From: Winogradskyella sediminis
GTDB lineage: Bacteria > Bacteroidota > Bacteroidia > Flavobacteriales > Flavobacteriaceae
Assembly: GCF_003387355.1 (NCBI RefSeq)
Contig: NZ_QUNH01000001.1
Span: forward strand, 1,002,023 to 1,066,022
Direction of reading: 5' to 3'
DNA length: 64,000 nucleotides
Shown one piece after another: positions 28,184 to 37,867 of the stretch. The stretch's first letter is position 1, and every line of letters begins with the position of its first letter. Both the position numbers and the translations under genes were made by a program. The notes beneath the pieces were generated by a model. That model was not told where the DNA came from and did no database searches. It saw only the letters and a list, made by a program, of their open reading frames with translations.

Positions 28184-29284
28184 TTACATCGCATCCACAG
28201 ACCAATTAAAGGCTTCCGCGATTTCTTCATACACAATCTTACCCTTTACAATATTTAGTCCTTTTGCTAAGGTTTTATCTTTTTTACATGCCTTTTCCCA
28301 GCCTTGATTAGCCAAATTTATTACATAAGGTAAGGTAACATTAGTTAAGGCTAGGGTTGAAGTGTATGGTACCGCTCCAGGCATGTTAGCCACACAATAA
28401 TGTACCACATCATCAATAATAAATGTTGGGTCTTCGTGTGTGGTGGCTTTGGTGGTTTCCATACAACCTCCTTGATCTACGGCCACATCTACCAATACGG
28501 TTCCGGGACGCATATCTTTTAGCATATCTCTAGTAATTAGTTTTGGTGCTTTTGCGCCTTTTAATAAAACACCACCCACAATTAAGTCATGGTCTTTTAT
28601 TCGTTTTCTAATATTGTACTCACTAGAAAATTCAGTGACTACATGGCTAGGCATTACATCATTAACGTAACGTAATTTTTTCATGCTGATATCCATAATA
28701 GTAACATGTGCACCTAAACCTGCAGCCATTTTTGCGGCTTGGATTCCAACAATACCAGCTCCTAAAACTAAAACACGTCCAGGTGGTACTCCAGGCACTC
28801 CTCCCAATAAAACTCCGCGACCTTTAATTGGTTTTTCTAAGTATTTTGCTCCCTGTTGTATCGCCATTCTGCCGGCAACTTCAGACATAGGTGTTAATAA
28901 AGGCAATGTGCCATCCTTATCTTCTACGGTTTCGTAGGCAATACAAACAGCTTCACTTTTTAGCATGGCTTTAGTTAATGGTTCGCTAGAGGCAAAATGA
29001 AAATAGGTGAACACTACATGGTGCGATTGTATTAAAGGATATTCTTCTTCAATAGGTTCTTTAACCTTAACAATCATATCGCTAGAGGTATAAACGTCCG
29101 TAATCGTTTCTAAAATTATAGCTCCAGCATTTATATAATCTAAATCTGAAAAACCACTACCAAAGCCAGCTCCTTTTTGAACGTATACGGTATGTTTGTT
29201 TTTAGTGAGTTCAAAAACTCCAGCAGGTGTCATACCTACTCTGTTTTCATTGTTTTTAATTTCTTTTGGGACTCCGATTTTCAT
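28184..29284 (-). CDS. ald: Alanine dehydrogenase
   Basis: Reversible NAD-dependent oxidative deamination of alanine to pyruvate. 366 residues, near the usual 370. N-terminal MKIGVPKEIKNNENRVGMTP, the HFASSEPL segment with the catalytic-type His, and Rossmann motif VLGAGIVGIQAAKMAAGLGA followed by an Asp that selects NAD. The C-terminal VANMPGAVPYTSTLALTN is family-typical. Confidence 0.96.
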   Translation of the reverse strand: MKIGVPKEIKNNENRVGMTPAGVFELTKNKHTVYVQKGAGFGSGFSDLDYINAGAIILETITDVYTSSDMIVKVKEPIEEEYPLIQSHHVVFTYFHFASSEPLTKAMLKSEAVCIAYETVEDKDGTLPLLTPMSEVAGRMAIQQGAKYLEKPIKGRGVLLGGVPGVPPGRVLVLGAGIVGIQAAKMAAGLGAHVTIMDISMKKLRYVNDVMPSHVVTEFSSEYNIRKRIKDHDLIVGGVLLKGAKAPKLITRDMLKDMRPGTVLVDVAVDQGGCMETTKATTHEDPTFIIDDVVHYCVANMPGAVPYTSTLALTNVTLPYVINLANQGWEKACKKDKTLAKGLNIVKGKIVYEEIAEAFNWSVDAM

Positions 29285-29716
29285 TTTTTAATGATTTATA
29301 AGATTAATAGCTTTTGAAAATTACTATTATTAAATCTGATGTTCCAAATTTGAATGTGTATTTGAAATCATTTTTACGGAATTATTATTTTGAAGGACTT
29401 ATTTTGAAATAATCTAAAAATAGTTCTGATTTTCAGAGCGATATGATATGCGTTAAAAGAAAGATAGTTGCGATGGCTTGGTTATGTTGAATAGGTCGCT
29501 ATACAAAATTTTAGAAATCTATTTCACTCGAACAGGCCAAAGAAATATATAATTTTTAATCTGTTACGTCATTTCGAGTGAATTGTAAGAGACGAGTAAA
29601 ATGTATTGATAAGCTGTTGTTAATGCTGTGTTTCAAATCCGTTGATAACACGTTCGCTTTCAAAAATAAAAGTTTGATTAAAAAATGAAATATGATATAA
29701 CCGCCATGAAATAATT
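29285..29716. other. Gene-free stretch with a dispersed repeat
   Basis: 432 bases without a supportable gene. AT-rich and carries the 47-base dispersed repeat described separately. I see no promoter, terminator or RNA fold I can defend. Confidence 0.5.
29568..29614. repeat. Dispersed repeat, GTCATTTCGAGTG family
   Basis: Starts GTCATTTCGAGTGAATTGTA, continues through GAGACGAG and ends ATAAGCTG. Aligns without gaps over nearly its whole length with 63136-63184. Confidence 0.7.
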
Positions 29717-30145
29717 TTATTTTGAAGTATAGTCGGCTAAGGATACGTTATTAACTTTATCATTAATAAACTGAATATAAAGATGCTCCACTTGATTGTT
29801 CTCTCGGTTAGGTGCTAATCCTAATTCGTATAGCATAATATCTTTATCAGATTTTAAAATCCAACTGGGTTCGCCTAATAAATTTATGACATCTTCTTTC
29901 GATTTATCAATTAAAATATGATCATCAATAAGGTCGTCCACCATTTTATGGCGTGTCATTGGGCGAGATTTCCATTGTTCTTCTGTAAATCGATTTTCAA
30001 AAAAGAAATGTAAAGACGTGGCAATGACAAACGCAGAAAATAAAATTAAACCCATTTGATTTATTTGATTATTACGATAATCAAAATAATCTTTAAGGCG
30101 CTTTCGCTTTTTTAATGGTTCGTTATTTGGCGTATCTAAGTACAT
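29717..30145 (-). CDS. Membrane-anchored hypothetical protein with SmpA/OmlA-like segment
   Basis: 142 residues. A basic N-terminus (KKRKRLKDYFDYRNNQ) precedes one membrane helix (MGLILFSAFVIATSLHFFF, about 31-49). The C-terminal part has KSKEDVINLLGEPSWIL, a pattern of BamE/SmpA-like folds ('..eeVi.lLGePs'), then YELGL and YIQFINDKVNNV. It follows the 30150 gene by 4 bases. Function unknown. Confidence 0.7.
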   Translation of the reverse strand: MYLDTPNNEPLKKRKRLKDYFDYRNNQINQMGLILFSAFVIATSLHFFFENRFTEEQWKSRPMTRHKMVDDLIDDHILIDKSKEDVINLLGEPSWILKSDKDIMLYELGLAPNRENNQVEHLYIQFINDKVNNVSLADYTSK

Positions 30146-30149
30146 AGCA

Positions 30150-31124
30150 TTATTTGTTCGTAAGTTCAGTGTAGCTTAGAAAATAGGTGTCTTCACATGG
30201 AGACATAGCATGCGGATAATTTGGAATAAGTAATACACCTTCAGCAGTTAAACTCCATGTTTTGTATGTCCAATAGCTATCGTCAACAAAAGTTTCACAC
30301 TCTTCGTCTTGGACATCGTTTTCTAAATGTTGGTATTTATCCTTCAATTTCTGAAAAAAATCAACCTTTGGGTATAAGCTTTCAATATTCTTAACAACGT
30401 CTAAAGTTTTGAGGTTAAAATTATAAGCAATATTACCATGAGAAGGATGTGCTCCACCACAATAAACACTGTAATATTTTAAGTAGCTTATAAATTTATC
30501 ATTGACGAGATTGATGTGGTATGAAATTTCAAACCAAGAATTACAATCTAAATTGTCTTTGGCATCTTCAAGGTGAATAGCGTCTAAAATAGGATTGAAT
30601 TTAGCGCGTTGTGCTTTAGTGAAACCATTTCCTAATCTAAATAAGGGCAGTTTTGAATATTTTTCATGAAACCAAACTAACTGCTTGTCTTTATATTGAA
30701 CAATACTATCTTTAATAAAGGTCAGTTTAGGATTTCTAAAGTCTTCTAAAGGCTCTTGTTGTGTTTCGGTTAAAACAACGTTGTACGTTTTATCTTTTAA
30801 TTTGAAATTACCTGTGAGTTGATTGCCTTTTTTTGTTAATTGAAAAACTTCGTCGGCATCAATAACCGATTCAGGCCTAAAAAAATAGCCATCAATTAAC
30901 GTGATTTTATCTTTTTTAAAATCACCAGATATTGGAATACTAATGAGTTTAGAATCATAAAAATAATAGCCACCTAATTCGCCGGAAGTGGAATCTTTTT
31001 CATGTGGATAACTCGTGACCTCTAAATGAATAGGATAATTACCAATAGTACCAACATAACTTTGAGACCAACCTATAATTGGTAACAAAGTTATGATGAT
31101 ATATCTTAGAAGTTTACCCAACAA
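30150..31124 (-). CDS. Exported protein with DUF3298-like segment
   Basis: 324 residues. Start is a TTG at 31124 (or 31121), inside the end of leuS, so the two overlap by about 11 bases. Signal peptide YIIITLLPIIGWSQ. The first 130 residues are repeated beta strands (GNYPIHLEVTSY, FKLKDKTYNVVLTE). The second half carries YYSVYCGGAHPSHG, resembling the GGAH segment of DUF3298/RsiV-like proteins, and FDDSYW/PNYPHAMSPCEDTY. Function unknown; probably periplasmic. Confidence 0.7.
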   Translation of the reverse strand: MLGKLLRYIIITLLPIIGWSQSYVGTIGNYPIHLEVTSYPHEKDSTSGELGGYYFYDSKLISIPISGDFKKDKITLIDGYFFRPESVIDADEVFQLTKKGNQLTGNFKLKDKTYNVVLTETQQEPLEDFRNPKLTFIKDSIVQYKDKQLVWFHEKYSKLPLFRLGNGFTKAQRAKFNPILDAIHLEDAKDNLDCNSWFEISYHINLVNDKFISYLKYYSVYCGGAHPSHGNIAYNFNLKTLDVVKNIESLYPKVDFFQKLKDKYQHLENDVQDEECETFVDDSYWTYKTWSLTAEGVLLIPNYPHAMSPCEDTYFLSYTELTNK

Positions 31125-34100
31125 TATTTACAATCTTACCAGGCACCACAATGATTTTCTTAGGTGTTCTACCATCTAATTGTGCTATGGTTTTTTCGTG
31201 CGCCATTACGGTTTTTTCAATATCGTCTTTACTCATATCCAATGGTAGCTCTAAAGTAAAACGCATTTTACCATTAAAAGAAATGGGATAGTTTTTACTA
31301 CTTTCTACTAAATGACTTTCGTCAAAAATAGGGAAAGCTGCCGTAGAAATAGAATCGTTATTTCCTAATTGACTCCATAATTCTTCAGCAATATGTGGCG
31401 CATATGGCGAAATTAAAACCAATAACGGTTCTAAAACAGCTTTACTTGTACACTTCTGAGCGGTTAACTCATTCACCGCAATCATAAAGGTTGACACAGA
31501 GGTATTAAACGAGAAGTTTTCAATGTCTTCTTGGACTTTCTTTATGGTTTTGTGTAAGGTTTTTAGGTTGTCTTTGGTCGCTTCAGCATCCTTGACTTTT
31601 AAACCATGTTCACCAATGTATAATTTCCATAGTTTTTTAAGGAAATTATGCACACCCGTAATTCCGGCCGTATTCCAAGGTTTGTATTGCTCTAAAGGAC
31701 CTAAAAACATTTCGTAGAGTCTTAGGCTGTCTGCTCCATAATCGGCACAAATTTTATCTGGATTAACCACATTGTATTTGGATTTAGACATTTTTTCAAC
31801 GTCTCTTCCTACTTTGTAAACACCGTCTTCAAGAATAAATTCCGCGTCTTTAAAATCTTCACCAAATTCTCCGTCAGTTTTTAGACCTTCAATATCTAAT
31901 TCGTCAGATGCATTTACATATTGAACTTTAACGTGAATTGGCGAAAATTTAAGACCTTCAATAATAGCTCCTGTATTTTGACTATAGATATCTTTTTTAA
32001 CTGTTTCAAACAATTCTTGAAAAGCACTTACGGTTTCTTTTTGCTCTTCGTTTAACAAATCGAAAAACACAGTATCTTCAATAATACTAGCTAAACCTTT
32101 AGTGAAACCATTACCATTGGCAAATGCGTTCTTATCTTCTGCAGAAATTTTTGAATTTAATATAAATTTATATAAGTCTTCATATTTCTTAAAGCTATCA
32201 TATGAAATGTAAATAGGTTTATTTAAACTAGGGTCTTTAAATTCTTTTGATGTTGTAGATGAATGAGATAAAAGATCAACTCTATAAACAAAAGCACTCG
32301 TCCCCAAAATCATACCTTGGTTAATCAACTTTTTAAACGGCTCTTCAACATTCACAAAACCGCGATCTTTTAATAATTTCACCCAAAAACGAGAATAGAG
32401 TAGGTGACCTGTAGCATGTTCACTTCCACCAATATATAAATCTACATTTTCCCAATATTTCAGCGCTTCTTCACTTGCAAAAACACCATCTCTATTAGCA
32501 GCATCTTCCATATAACGGAAGAAATACCAAGAACTGCCAGCCCAACCTGGCATGGTGTTCAATTCTAGAGGATGAATGGTTGTATTGTTAATTTTATCAT
32601 TTGAAACTACAGAATTACTTTCGGTATCCCAAGCCCAAACGTCGGCACGTCCTAACGGTGGTTCGCCTTCTTCTGTTGGTAAATACTTTTCAACTTCTGG
32701 TAATTTAATTGGTAAATGCTCAGCCTCTATCATTTGAGGCATACCATTCACATAATACACTGGGAACGGTTCTCCCCAATAACGCTGACGTGAAAATACA
32801 GCATCTCGCAAACGGTAATTGGTTTTCCCTTCGCCTTGGCCCATTTGCTCTAATTCGTAAATGGCGCGTTTAGAGGCTTTTTTATAGTTCATGCCATTAA
32901 GGAAATCGCTATTGGTAATTTTTACATTGTCTTTAGAGGCGAAAGCTTCTTCAGAAATGTCAACACCTTCAAATATATTTGGAATCGGAATATCAAAATG
33001 TTTTGCAAAATCGTAATCACGCTGGTCACCACAAGGCACTGCCATAACTGCACCTGTGCCGTAGCTTGCTAAAACGTAATCGCCAATCCATATTGGAATC
33101 GGTGCTTTAGAAAACGGATGCTCTGCATAAGCACCTGTAAACACACCAGAAATGGTTTTTACATCTGCCATACGATCGCGTTCGCTTCGTTTTGCTGATT
33201 TTTCTATGTAAGCGTCGACGGCTTCTTTTTGTTTTGGAGTTGTGATTAGTGACACTAACTCGTGTTCTGGAGCTAAGGTCATGAATGAGACTCCGAAGAT
33301 CGTATCTGGTCTTGTAGTGAAAACGTCTATTTTGTGAGACGTCTCGGCTGCGCTCGACGAGACAGCAGGAATGACATTGAAGGTTACAGAAGCTCCAACC
33401 GATTTACCAATCCAGTTTTTCTGAATGTCTTTTAAAGCGTCAGTCCAATCAACCGTATCTAAACCTTGCAATAAACGTTCTGCGAAAGCCGAAATTCGCA
33501 TGCTCCATTGCGTCATTTTTTTGCGTACCACAGGATGACCTCCACGTTCAGAAACACCATTAACGATTTCGTCATTGGCTAAAACGGTTCCTAATTCCGG
33601 ACACCAATTCACTTCCGTTTCTGCTAAATAGGTGAGTCTGTATTTTAATAAAATTTCTTGTTTTTCAACTTCCGTAAAAGCGTTCCAGTCTTCAGCTGTA
33701 AAAGGTTCAATATTTTCATCACATGCGGCATTTACCGTTACATTTCCTTCTGCAGCAAATTTTTCAACTAAAGTATCAATATGCTCGGCTTTGTTAGAAT
33801 CGTTATTATACCACGATTCAAATAATTGAATGAAAATCCACTGTGTCCATTTGTAATACTCAGGATTAGAGGTACGTACTTCACGACTCCAATCGAAAGA
33901 AAAACCGATTTGGTCTAACTGACGACGGTATGTTTTTATATTCGCTTCTGTGGTTACAGCAGGATGTTGACCCGTTTGAATCGCATACTGTTCTGCAGGT
34001 AAACCGAAAGAATCATAGCCTTGTGGATGTAACACATTAAAGCCTTGATGACGTTTATAACGTGCATAGATGTCACTAGCAATATAACCTAAAGGATGCC

Positions 34101-34248
34101 CAACATGTAAGCCAGCTCCGCTTGGATATGGAAACATATCCAAAACGTAATATTTTGGTTTATCGCTGCTGTTTGAGGCTTTAAATGTTTCGTTTTTTGC
34201 CCAGTAGTCTTGCCACTTTTTCTCTATGTCGTTGAAATTGTATGTCAT
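31114..34248 (-). CDS. leuS: Leucyl-tRNA synthetase with lineage-specific insertions
   Basis: 1044 residues from the ATG at 34248 (the upstream ATG at 34278 adds ten poorly fitting residues). Class I synthetase: HIGH-type HVGHPLGY and KMSKSKYN are present, and the editing (CP1) domain has TTRPDTIFG and GTGAVMAVPCGDQRD. Two oddities stand out. About 100 extra residues lie between GTSAFVYRV and the SPIHVKVQYVNASDELD segment (bases about 31960-32280). A short Ser/Ala-rich insert coded by a dispersed repeat lies just before DVFTTRPDT (33335-33378). The rest looks normal, so the enzyme is expected to be active. Confidence 0.95.
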   Translation of the reverse strand: MTYNFNDIEKKWQDYWAKNETFKASNSSDKPKYYVLDMFPYPSGAGLHVGHPLGYIASDIYARYKRHQGFNVLHPQGYDSFGLPAEQYAIQTGQHPAVTTEANIKTYRRQLDQIGFSFDWSREVRTSNPEYYKWTQWIFIQLFESWYNNDSNKAEHIDTLVEKFAAEGNVTVNAACDENIEPFTAEDWNAFTEVEKQEILLKYRLTYLAETEVNWCPELGTVLANDEIVNGVSERGGHPVVRKKMTQWSMRISAFAERLLQGLDTVDWTDALKDIQKNWIGKSVGASVTFNVIPAVSSSAAETSHKIDVFTTRPDTIFGVSFMTLAPEHELVSLITTPKQKEAVDAYIEKSAKRSERDRMADVKTISGVFTGAYAEHPFSKAPIPIWIGDYVLASYGTGAVMAVPCGDQRDYDFAKHFDIPIPNIFEGVDISEEAFASKDNVKITNSDFLNGMNYKKASKRAIYELEQMGQGEGKTNYRLRDAVFSRQRYWGEPFPVYYVNGMPQMIEAEHLPIKLPEVEKYLPTEEGEPPLGRADVWAWDTESNSVVSNDKINNTTIHPLELNTMPGWAGSSWYFFRYMEDAANRDGVFASEEALKYWENVDLYIGGSEHATGHLLYSRFWVKLLKDRGFVNVEEPFKKLINQGMILGTSAFVYRVDLLSHSSTTSKEFKDPSLNKPIYISYDSFKKYEDLYKFILNSKISAEDKNAFANGNGFTKGLASIIEDTVFFDLLNEEQKETVSAFQELFETVKKDIYSQNTGAIIEGLKFSPIHVKVQYVNASDELDIEGLKTDGEFGEDFKDAEFILEDGVYKVGRDVEKMSKSKYNVVNPDKICADYGADSLRLYEMFLGPLEQYKPWNTAGITGVHNFLKKLWKLYIGEHGLKVKDAEATKDNLKTLHKTIKKVQEDIENFSFNTSVSTFMIAVNELTAQKCTSKAVLEPLLVLISPYAPHIAEELWSQLGNNDSISTAAFPIFDESHLVESSKNYPISFNGKMRFTLELPLDMSKDDIEKTVMAHEKTIAQLDGRTPKKIIVVPGKIVNIVG
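33335..33378. repeat. Dispersed repeat inserted in frame within leuS
   Basis: On the minus strand it reads GTCATTCCTGCTGTCTCGTC followed by GAGCGCAGCCGAGACG. The first part matches the REP-like unit at 63020, the second the GAGCGCAG-type repeat at 8216. It codes for about IPAVSSSAAETS. Confidence 0.65.
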
Positions 34249-34333
34249 TGTCTTGTTTTCCTTGTAATAATGGCGCAAATTTAATAATAACCATCTAAAC
34301 TGCCTATTTTAAAATCAATAGGTATTATAAAAG

Positions 34334-34368
34334 AAAAAGCACCTTGTGAGATACAAGATGCTTTGCAT
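34334..34368 (-). terminator. Likely intrinsic terminator after the OMP gene
   Basis: On the minus strand AGCATCTTGT and ACAAGGTGCT pair around ATCTC, followed by TTTTTCTTTT. Confidence 0.65.
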
Positions 34369-34386
34369 AGGTTAAGTTTGGGTGGT

Positions 34387-34944
34387 TTAAAATTTATAGC
34401 CAAGTCCGGCCTGAAAAACACTATTTTTAATATCCGGATTTTCTGCTACCGTGGAGATACCAAAATTATAACGTGCTTGCACAAATAGATTTGAACTCAA
34501 ATTATAACCAAATCCAACATTGGCGCCAATATCTACACTAGAAGCATCTGTGTCTTCGTCTGGTAGATCACTATCTATATATTCGCCTTTATCATTAACT
34601 AGAAACGAAAATTGTGGACCTACTTCTAAGCTAAAACCTTTTGCTAAATAATATTTTGCTAAAATTGGAATGGCGAGATAATCGACTTTTATCTTAACCA
34701 CATCTTGAGCTTCTGAACCTTGTGTTGAGTATAAAAGTTCGGGTTGAAGTGAGAATTTTTCACTCAGCGGGATTTCGGAAATAACTCCAATATGAAATCC
34801 GAAGAGGCTATTTCTATCTGCATCTCCTCCTGTAAAATTAGAGATGTTAAGTCCTGCTTTGGCACCAAACTCAATGTCTTGAGCATAATTTTTTTGTGTT
34901 AACCCGAATGTAGCTAGTAAGACAAGAAAGCATAGTTTTTTCAT
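34387..34944 (-). CDS. Outer-membrane beta-barrel protein (porin family, PF13568 type)
   Basis: 185 residues. Signal peptide ending KNYAQ, then FGAKAGLNISNFTGGDAD, the hallmark opening of the small eight-strand OMP_b-brl_2 family. Alternating strands follow (KFSLQPELLYSTQGSE, YLAIPILAKYYLAKGF, FVQARYNFGISTV) up to a C-terminal FQAGLGYKF. Structural or unknown role in the outer membrane. Confidence 0.88.
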   Translation of the reverse strand: MKKLCFLVLLATFGLTQKNYAQDIEFGAKAGLNISNFTGGDADRNSLFGFHIGVISEIPLSEKFSLQPELLYSTQGSEAQDVVKIKVDYLAIPILAKYYLAKGFSLEVGPQFSFLVNDKGEYIDSDLPDEDTDASSVDIGANVGFGYNLSSNLFVQARYNFGISTVAENPDIKNSVFQAGLGYKF

Positions 34945-35184
34945 AATAATTGATTTTTAAGATTAATTTGATTGTACAGCATTAGACAAATATTATGCCA
35001 GCACCAAAATAAAAGGGCTCTTGTTTTTAAATAAAACCGTTATAGTTGCGGCTATAATTGTGATATAAATGAGGCTTAGACTCACTTTTTGTTTTCATTT
35101 ACAACACTATTAAAAGTTCGCCGTTGTAATAGTTAACATAAGCAAATTCTTTATTATTTTTACAGCATAAATCCACATTCATTT

Positions 35185-36063
35185 ATGGCATCATCTTTTG
35201 ACAAATATCAAAAACGCAAATTGATATCTTCTTACATTTCTGTAGTAATAAGTATCGCTTTGGTTTTATTTCTTTTAGGTTGTTTGGGACTTTTAGTCAT
35301 TAATTCTAAAAAGGTTGCTGATCACTTTAAAGAACAAGTGGTCATGACCATTTACTTGAATGATACGGCAAAAGAGGTCGAAGTCAATCAGTTAAAAAAG
35401 AGTCTTGCGATGGCAGATTACACTAAAGAAGCACTCTATGTCTCAAAGGAGGAAGCTGCCGAATTTATGAAAGCCGAAACTGGTGAAGATTTTATGGACT
35501 TTGTGGGCTATAATCCTTTAAAAAATTCGATTGACGTACACTTAAAAGCTGATTTCGTAACCACAGAACAACTAACTGAAATTACAGATGCGCTTTCTAC
35601 TAAAGCATTTATTGAAGAAATAAGATACGATAATGATTTAGTAGAACTCATGAATGACAACGTTAAAAAAATCACGTTTTGGGTACTAATTATTAGTGGG
35701 TTGTTTACGTTAATTGCTGTTTTATTAATTAATAGTTCTATACGATTAGCCGTGTATTCTAAGCGTTTTATTATAAAAACCATGCAAATGGTTGGTGCTA
35801 CCAAAACCTTTATTCGCAGGCCATTTGTTTGGAAAAGTGTGCAACTTGGTATTATAGGTGCGCTGGTTGCATTAGGAGGCATGGCAATTGTTTTATACTA
35901 TTTAGATATTACGTTTCCGGAATTAGAATTACTGAGAAACACCGTTTTAATTGCAGGTTTATTTGTTGGTATTTTTCTATTAGGGATTGTAATTACCTGG
36001 ATTAGTACGTTCATCGCCACACAACGTTTCTTAAACTTGAAGACGGATCAGCTCTATTATTAA
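35185..36063 (+). CDS. ftsX: Cell division ABC transporter permease FtsX
   Basis: 292 residues. One N-terminal membrane helix (about 19-39), a periplasmic domain (about 45-155) and three C-terminal helices (for example FWVLIISGLFTLIAVLLINSS). Family segment RFIIKTMQMVGATKTFIRRPFVW between helices 2 and 3. With FtsE it links division to peptidoglycan hydrolase activation. In many Flavobacteriia it is followed by DUF3098, uppP and truB; here that order is interrupted. Confidence 0.93.
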   Translation: MASSFDKYQKRKLISSYISVVISIALVLFLLGCLGLLVINSKKVADHFKEQVVMTIYLNDTAKEVEVNQLKKSLAMADYTKEALYVSKEEAAEFMKAETGEDFMDFVGYNPLKNSIDVHLKADFVTTEQLTEITDALSTKAFIEEIRYDNDLVELMNDNVKKITFWVLIISGLFTLIAVLLINSSIRLAVYSKRFIIKTMQMVGATKTFIRRPFVWKSVQLGIIGALVALGGMAIVLYYLDITFPELELLRNTVLIAGLFVGIFLLGIVITWISTFIATQRFLNLKTDQLYY

Positions 36064-36125
36064 CGTATGTACGTTTCAGTGTACTTGCTTTAGAGCGTTT
36101 GACTTTTTATTTTAAACCTTCAGTT

Positions 36126-36479
36126 ATGAAAATATCTATCAAAAAGTTTGTTATACTCATAATAGTGGTAACACCTTTATTTTTCTACAAATCTTTTGTG
36201 ATTCATAATCCCAAATCATCAGAATGTAAAATAATAAGCTCTAAGATTATAGAACTTAGAGAAGGGCCAACTTTTGATATTCAGTTTAAAGGAGACGATG
36301 GAAAGTCCTTTTATATCAACAGAGGTATAGAGTCTGGTTTAAATTTAGATACTCTTAACGCAAAAGTTTTAAATAAAACCGTTACTTTGCATTTACCAAA
36401 AATGATTTATGGGCCATCAAAACATATAGCTCAGCTAGCTGTTGAAGACCAAATAATCTATTCAGAATTTAAGGACTAA
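36126..36479 (+). CDS. Hypothetical single-pass membrane protein
   Basis: 117 residues from the ATG at 36126 (an in-frame start at 36099 exists but adds a non-hydrophobic lead). One N-terminal anchor (KKFVILIIVVTPLFFYKSFV), then a small soluble beta-rich domain with one Cys (SSECKIISSKIIELREGPTF). No family recognised. Its stop overlaps the ATG of the DUF3098 gene (TAATG), so it is in the ftsX operon; it is an addition to the usual gene order. Confidence 0.65.
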   Translation: MKISIKKFVILIIVVTPLFFYKSFVIHNPKSSECKIISSKIIELREGPTFDIQFKGDDGKSFYINRGIESGLNLDTLNAKVLNKTVTLHLPKMIYGPSKHIAQLAVEDQIIYSEFKD

Positions 36480-36733
36480 TGGGAGAACAAAAACGAAAAG
36501 AAGACTCAAAATCCGAATTTATCTTCGGAAAGAAAAACTATAAATTCTTGTTTATAGGTTTAGCATTCATTGTTGTTGGATTTATCTTAATGTCTGGAGG
36601 TGGTAGTGACGACCCTAATGTTTTTGACGAATCTATCTACAGTTGGAGACGTATTCGTTTAGCACCTACACTAGTCTTAATAGGTTTTGGTATTCAGGTT
36701 TATGCAATTCTTTTAAATCCCAACAAGAAATAA
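36479..36733 (+). CDS. DUF3098 domain-containing membrane protein
   Basis: 84 residues, two membrane helices (about 22-40 and 60-79) separated by the conserved SGGGSDDPNVFDESIYSWRRI loop, which is the family hallmark. Usually lies between ftsX and uppP in Bacteroidota. Here it is the last gene before the minus-strand carbohydrate island. Function unknown. Confidence 0.88.
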   Translation: MGEQKRKEDSKSEFIFGKKNYKFLFIGLAFIVVGFILMSGGGSDDPNVFDESIYSWRRIRLAPTLVLIGFGIQVYAILLNPNKK

Positions 36734-36735
36734 TT

Positions 36736-37860
36736 TTAGTTATTTAAAAACGTCACAAAAGATTTAGTGATTTCTTGTAAATACGTGTTGGTATGAGCCA
36801 AAGCGTCTTCCAAATTTTTGGATTTATTCATAATGGAATCGCTATAAGCAATACCCATTTGTTGTAATTCTTTAGGTTGTAATTCAATACTTCCACAAAA
36901 AGCGGCCACTTTTGTATCCCTTTTTTTGGCTGAAGTTAGTACACCACTTAGTGTTTTACCAGAAAGCGTTTGATGATCTAATTTTCCTTCTCCAGTAATA
37001 ATCCAGTCAGCATTTTCTATGCTATGATCAAATGACGCAATGCCTTTAATGACTTCTATTCCGGGCAAAAGGGTGGCATTTAAAAAAGCGACCGCACCAG
37101 CACCTAGTCCGCCTGCAGCACCAGCACCCAAAATATTTTGAGTATTGAGTTTAAATTGTGCATCAAGAACTTTAGAAAATTGTCTTAAACCCATATCTAA
37201 ATGTTTAATATCTTGAGGTGATGCACCTTTTTGTTTGGCATACACATAAGCTGCACCGTTGAAACCGTAAAGCGGATTAGTGACGTCGCAAGCCACTTGA
37301 AAACTTATTGATTTTAAGCGTTTGTCTACGTTAGATACGTCTATGGTATCAATGTTGTAAAGTTCTTTCCCTATAGGAATTACAGGCTTATTTTGCGCAT
37401 CTAAAAAACGATACCCTAAGGCTTGTGCCATACCGATACCACAGTCATTTGTAGCGCTGCCGCCAATACCTAATATAATGTGTTGCGCTCCTTTATCTAT
37501 GGCATTGAGGATGAGTTGTCCGGTACCAAAAGTGCTGGTAAGCATACAATTTTGATCCTTAGGATTCAAGAGTTTCATACCTGAAGCTTCAGCCATTTCA
37601 ATAAATGCAATTTTAGAGGCTTCGGCATAAAGGTAAGTTGCTATTATGGGTTGGTCTAATGGATTATTAACCTCTGCTTCTAAAACAGCTCCTTTTAGGT
37701 AATAATTGATGACCTCGATAGTGCCATCTCCACCATCGGCTAAAGGCATTTTAACAACTTCAGCATTTAAAGAAGTTTGCAAAATAGGTGCGATAATGTT
37801 GCAAAATTCTAGCCCAGTGAGAGAGCCTTTGTATTTATCGGGTGCTAATATAATTTTCAT
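36736..37860 (-). CDS. Glycerate kinase
   Basis: 374 residues of the GarK/GlxK (PF02595) type: MKIILAPDKYKGSLTGLEFC, MPLADGGDGTIEVI, LGIGGSATNDCGIGMAQALG, GAAGGLGAGAVAFLNA and WIITGEGKLDHQTLSGK. Phosphorylates glycerate with ATP, to 2- or 3-phosphoglycerate. Last gene of the minus-strand island, 7 bases after the symporter. With the glycosidase it suggests that glycerate is a product of the imported compound. Confidence 0.93.
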   Translation of the reverse strand: MKIILAPDKYKGSLTGLEFCNIIAPILQTSLNAEVVKMPLADGGDGTIEVINYYLKGAVLEAEVNNPLDQPIIATYLYAEASKIAFIEMAEASGMKLLNPKDQNCMLTSTFGTGQLILNAIDKGAQHIILGIGGSATNDCGIGMAQALGYRFLDAQNKPVIPIGKELYNIDTIDVSNVDKRLKSISFQVACDVTNPLYGFNGAAYVYAKQKGASPQDIKHLDMGLRQFSKVLDAQFKLNTQNILGAGAAGGLGAGAVAFLNATLLPGIEVIKGIASFDHSIENADWIITGEGKLDHQTLSGKTLSGVLTSAKKRDTKVAAFCGSIELQPKELQQMGIAYSDSIMNKSKNLEDALAHTNTYLQEITKSFVTFLNN

Positions 37861-37867
37861 ATTTAGG

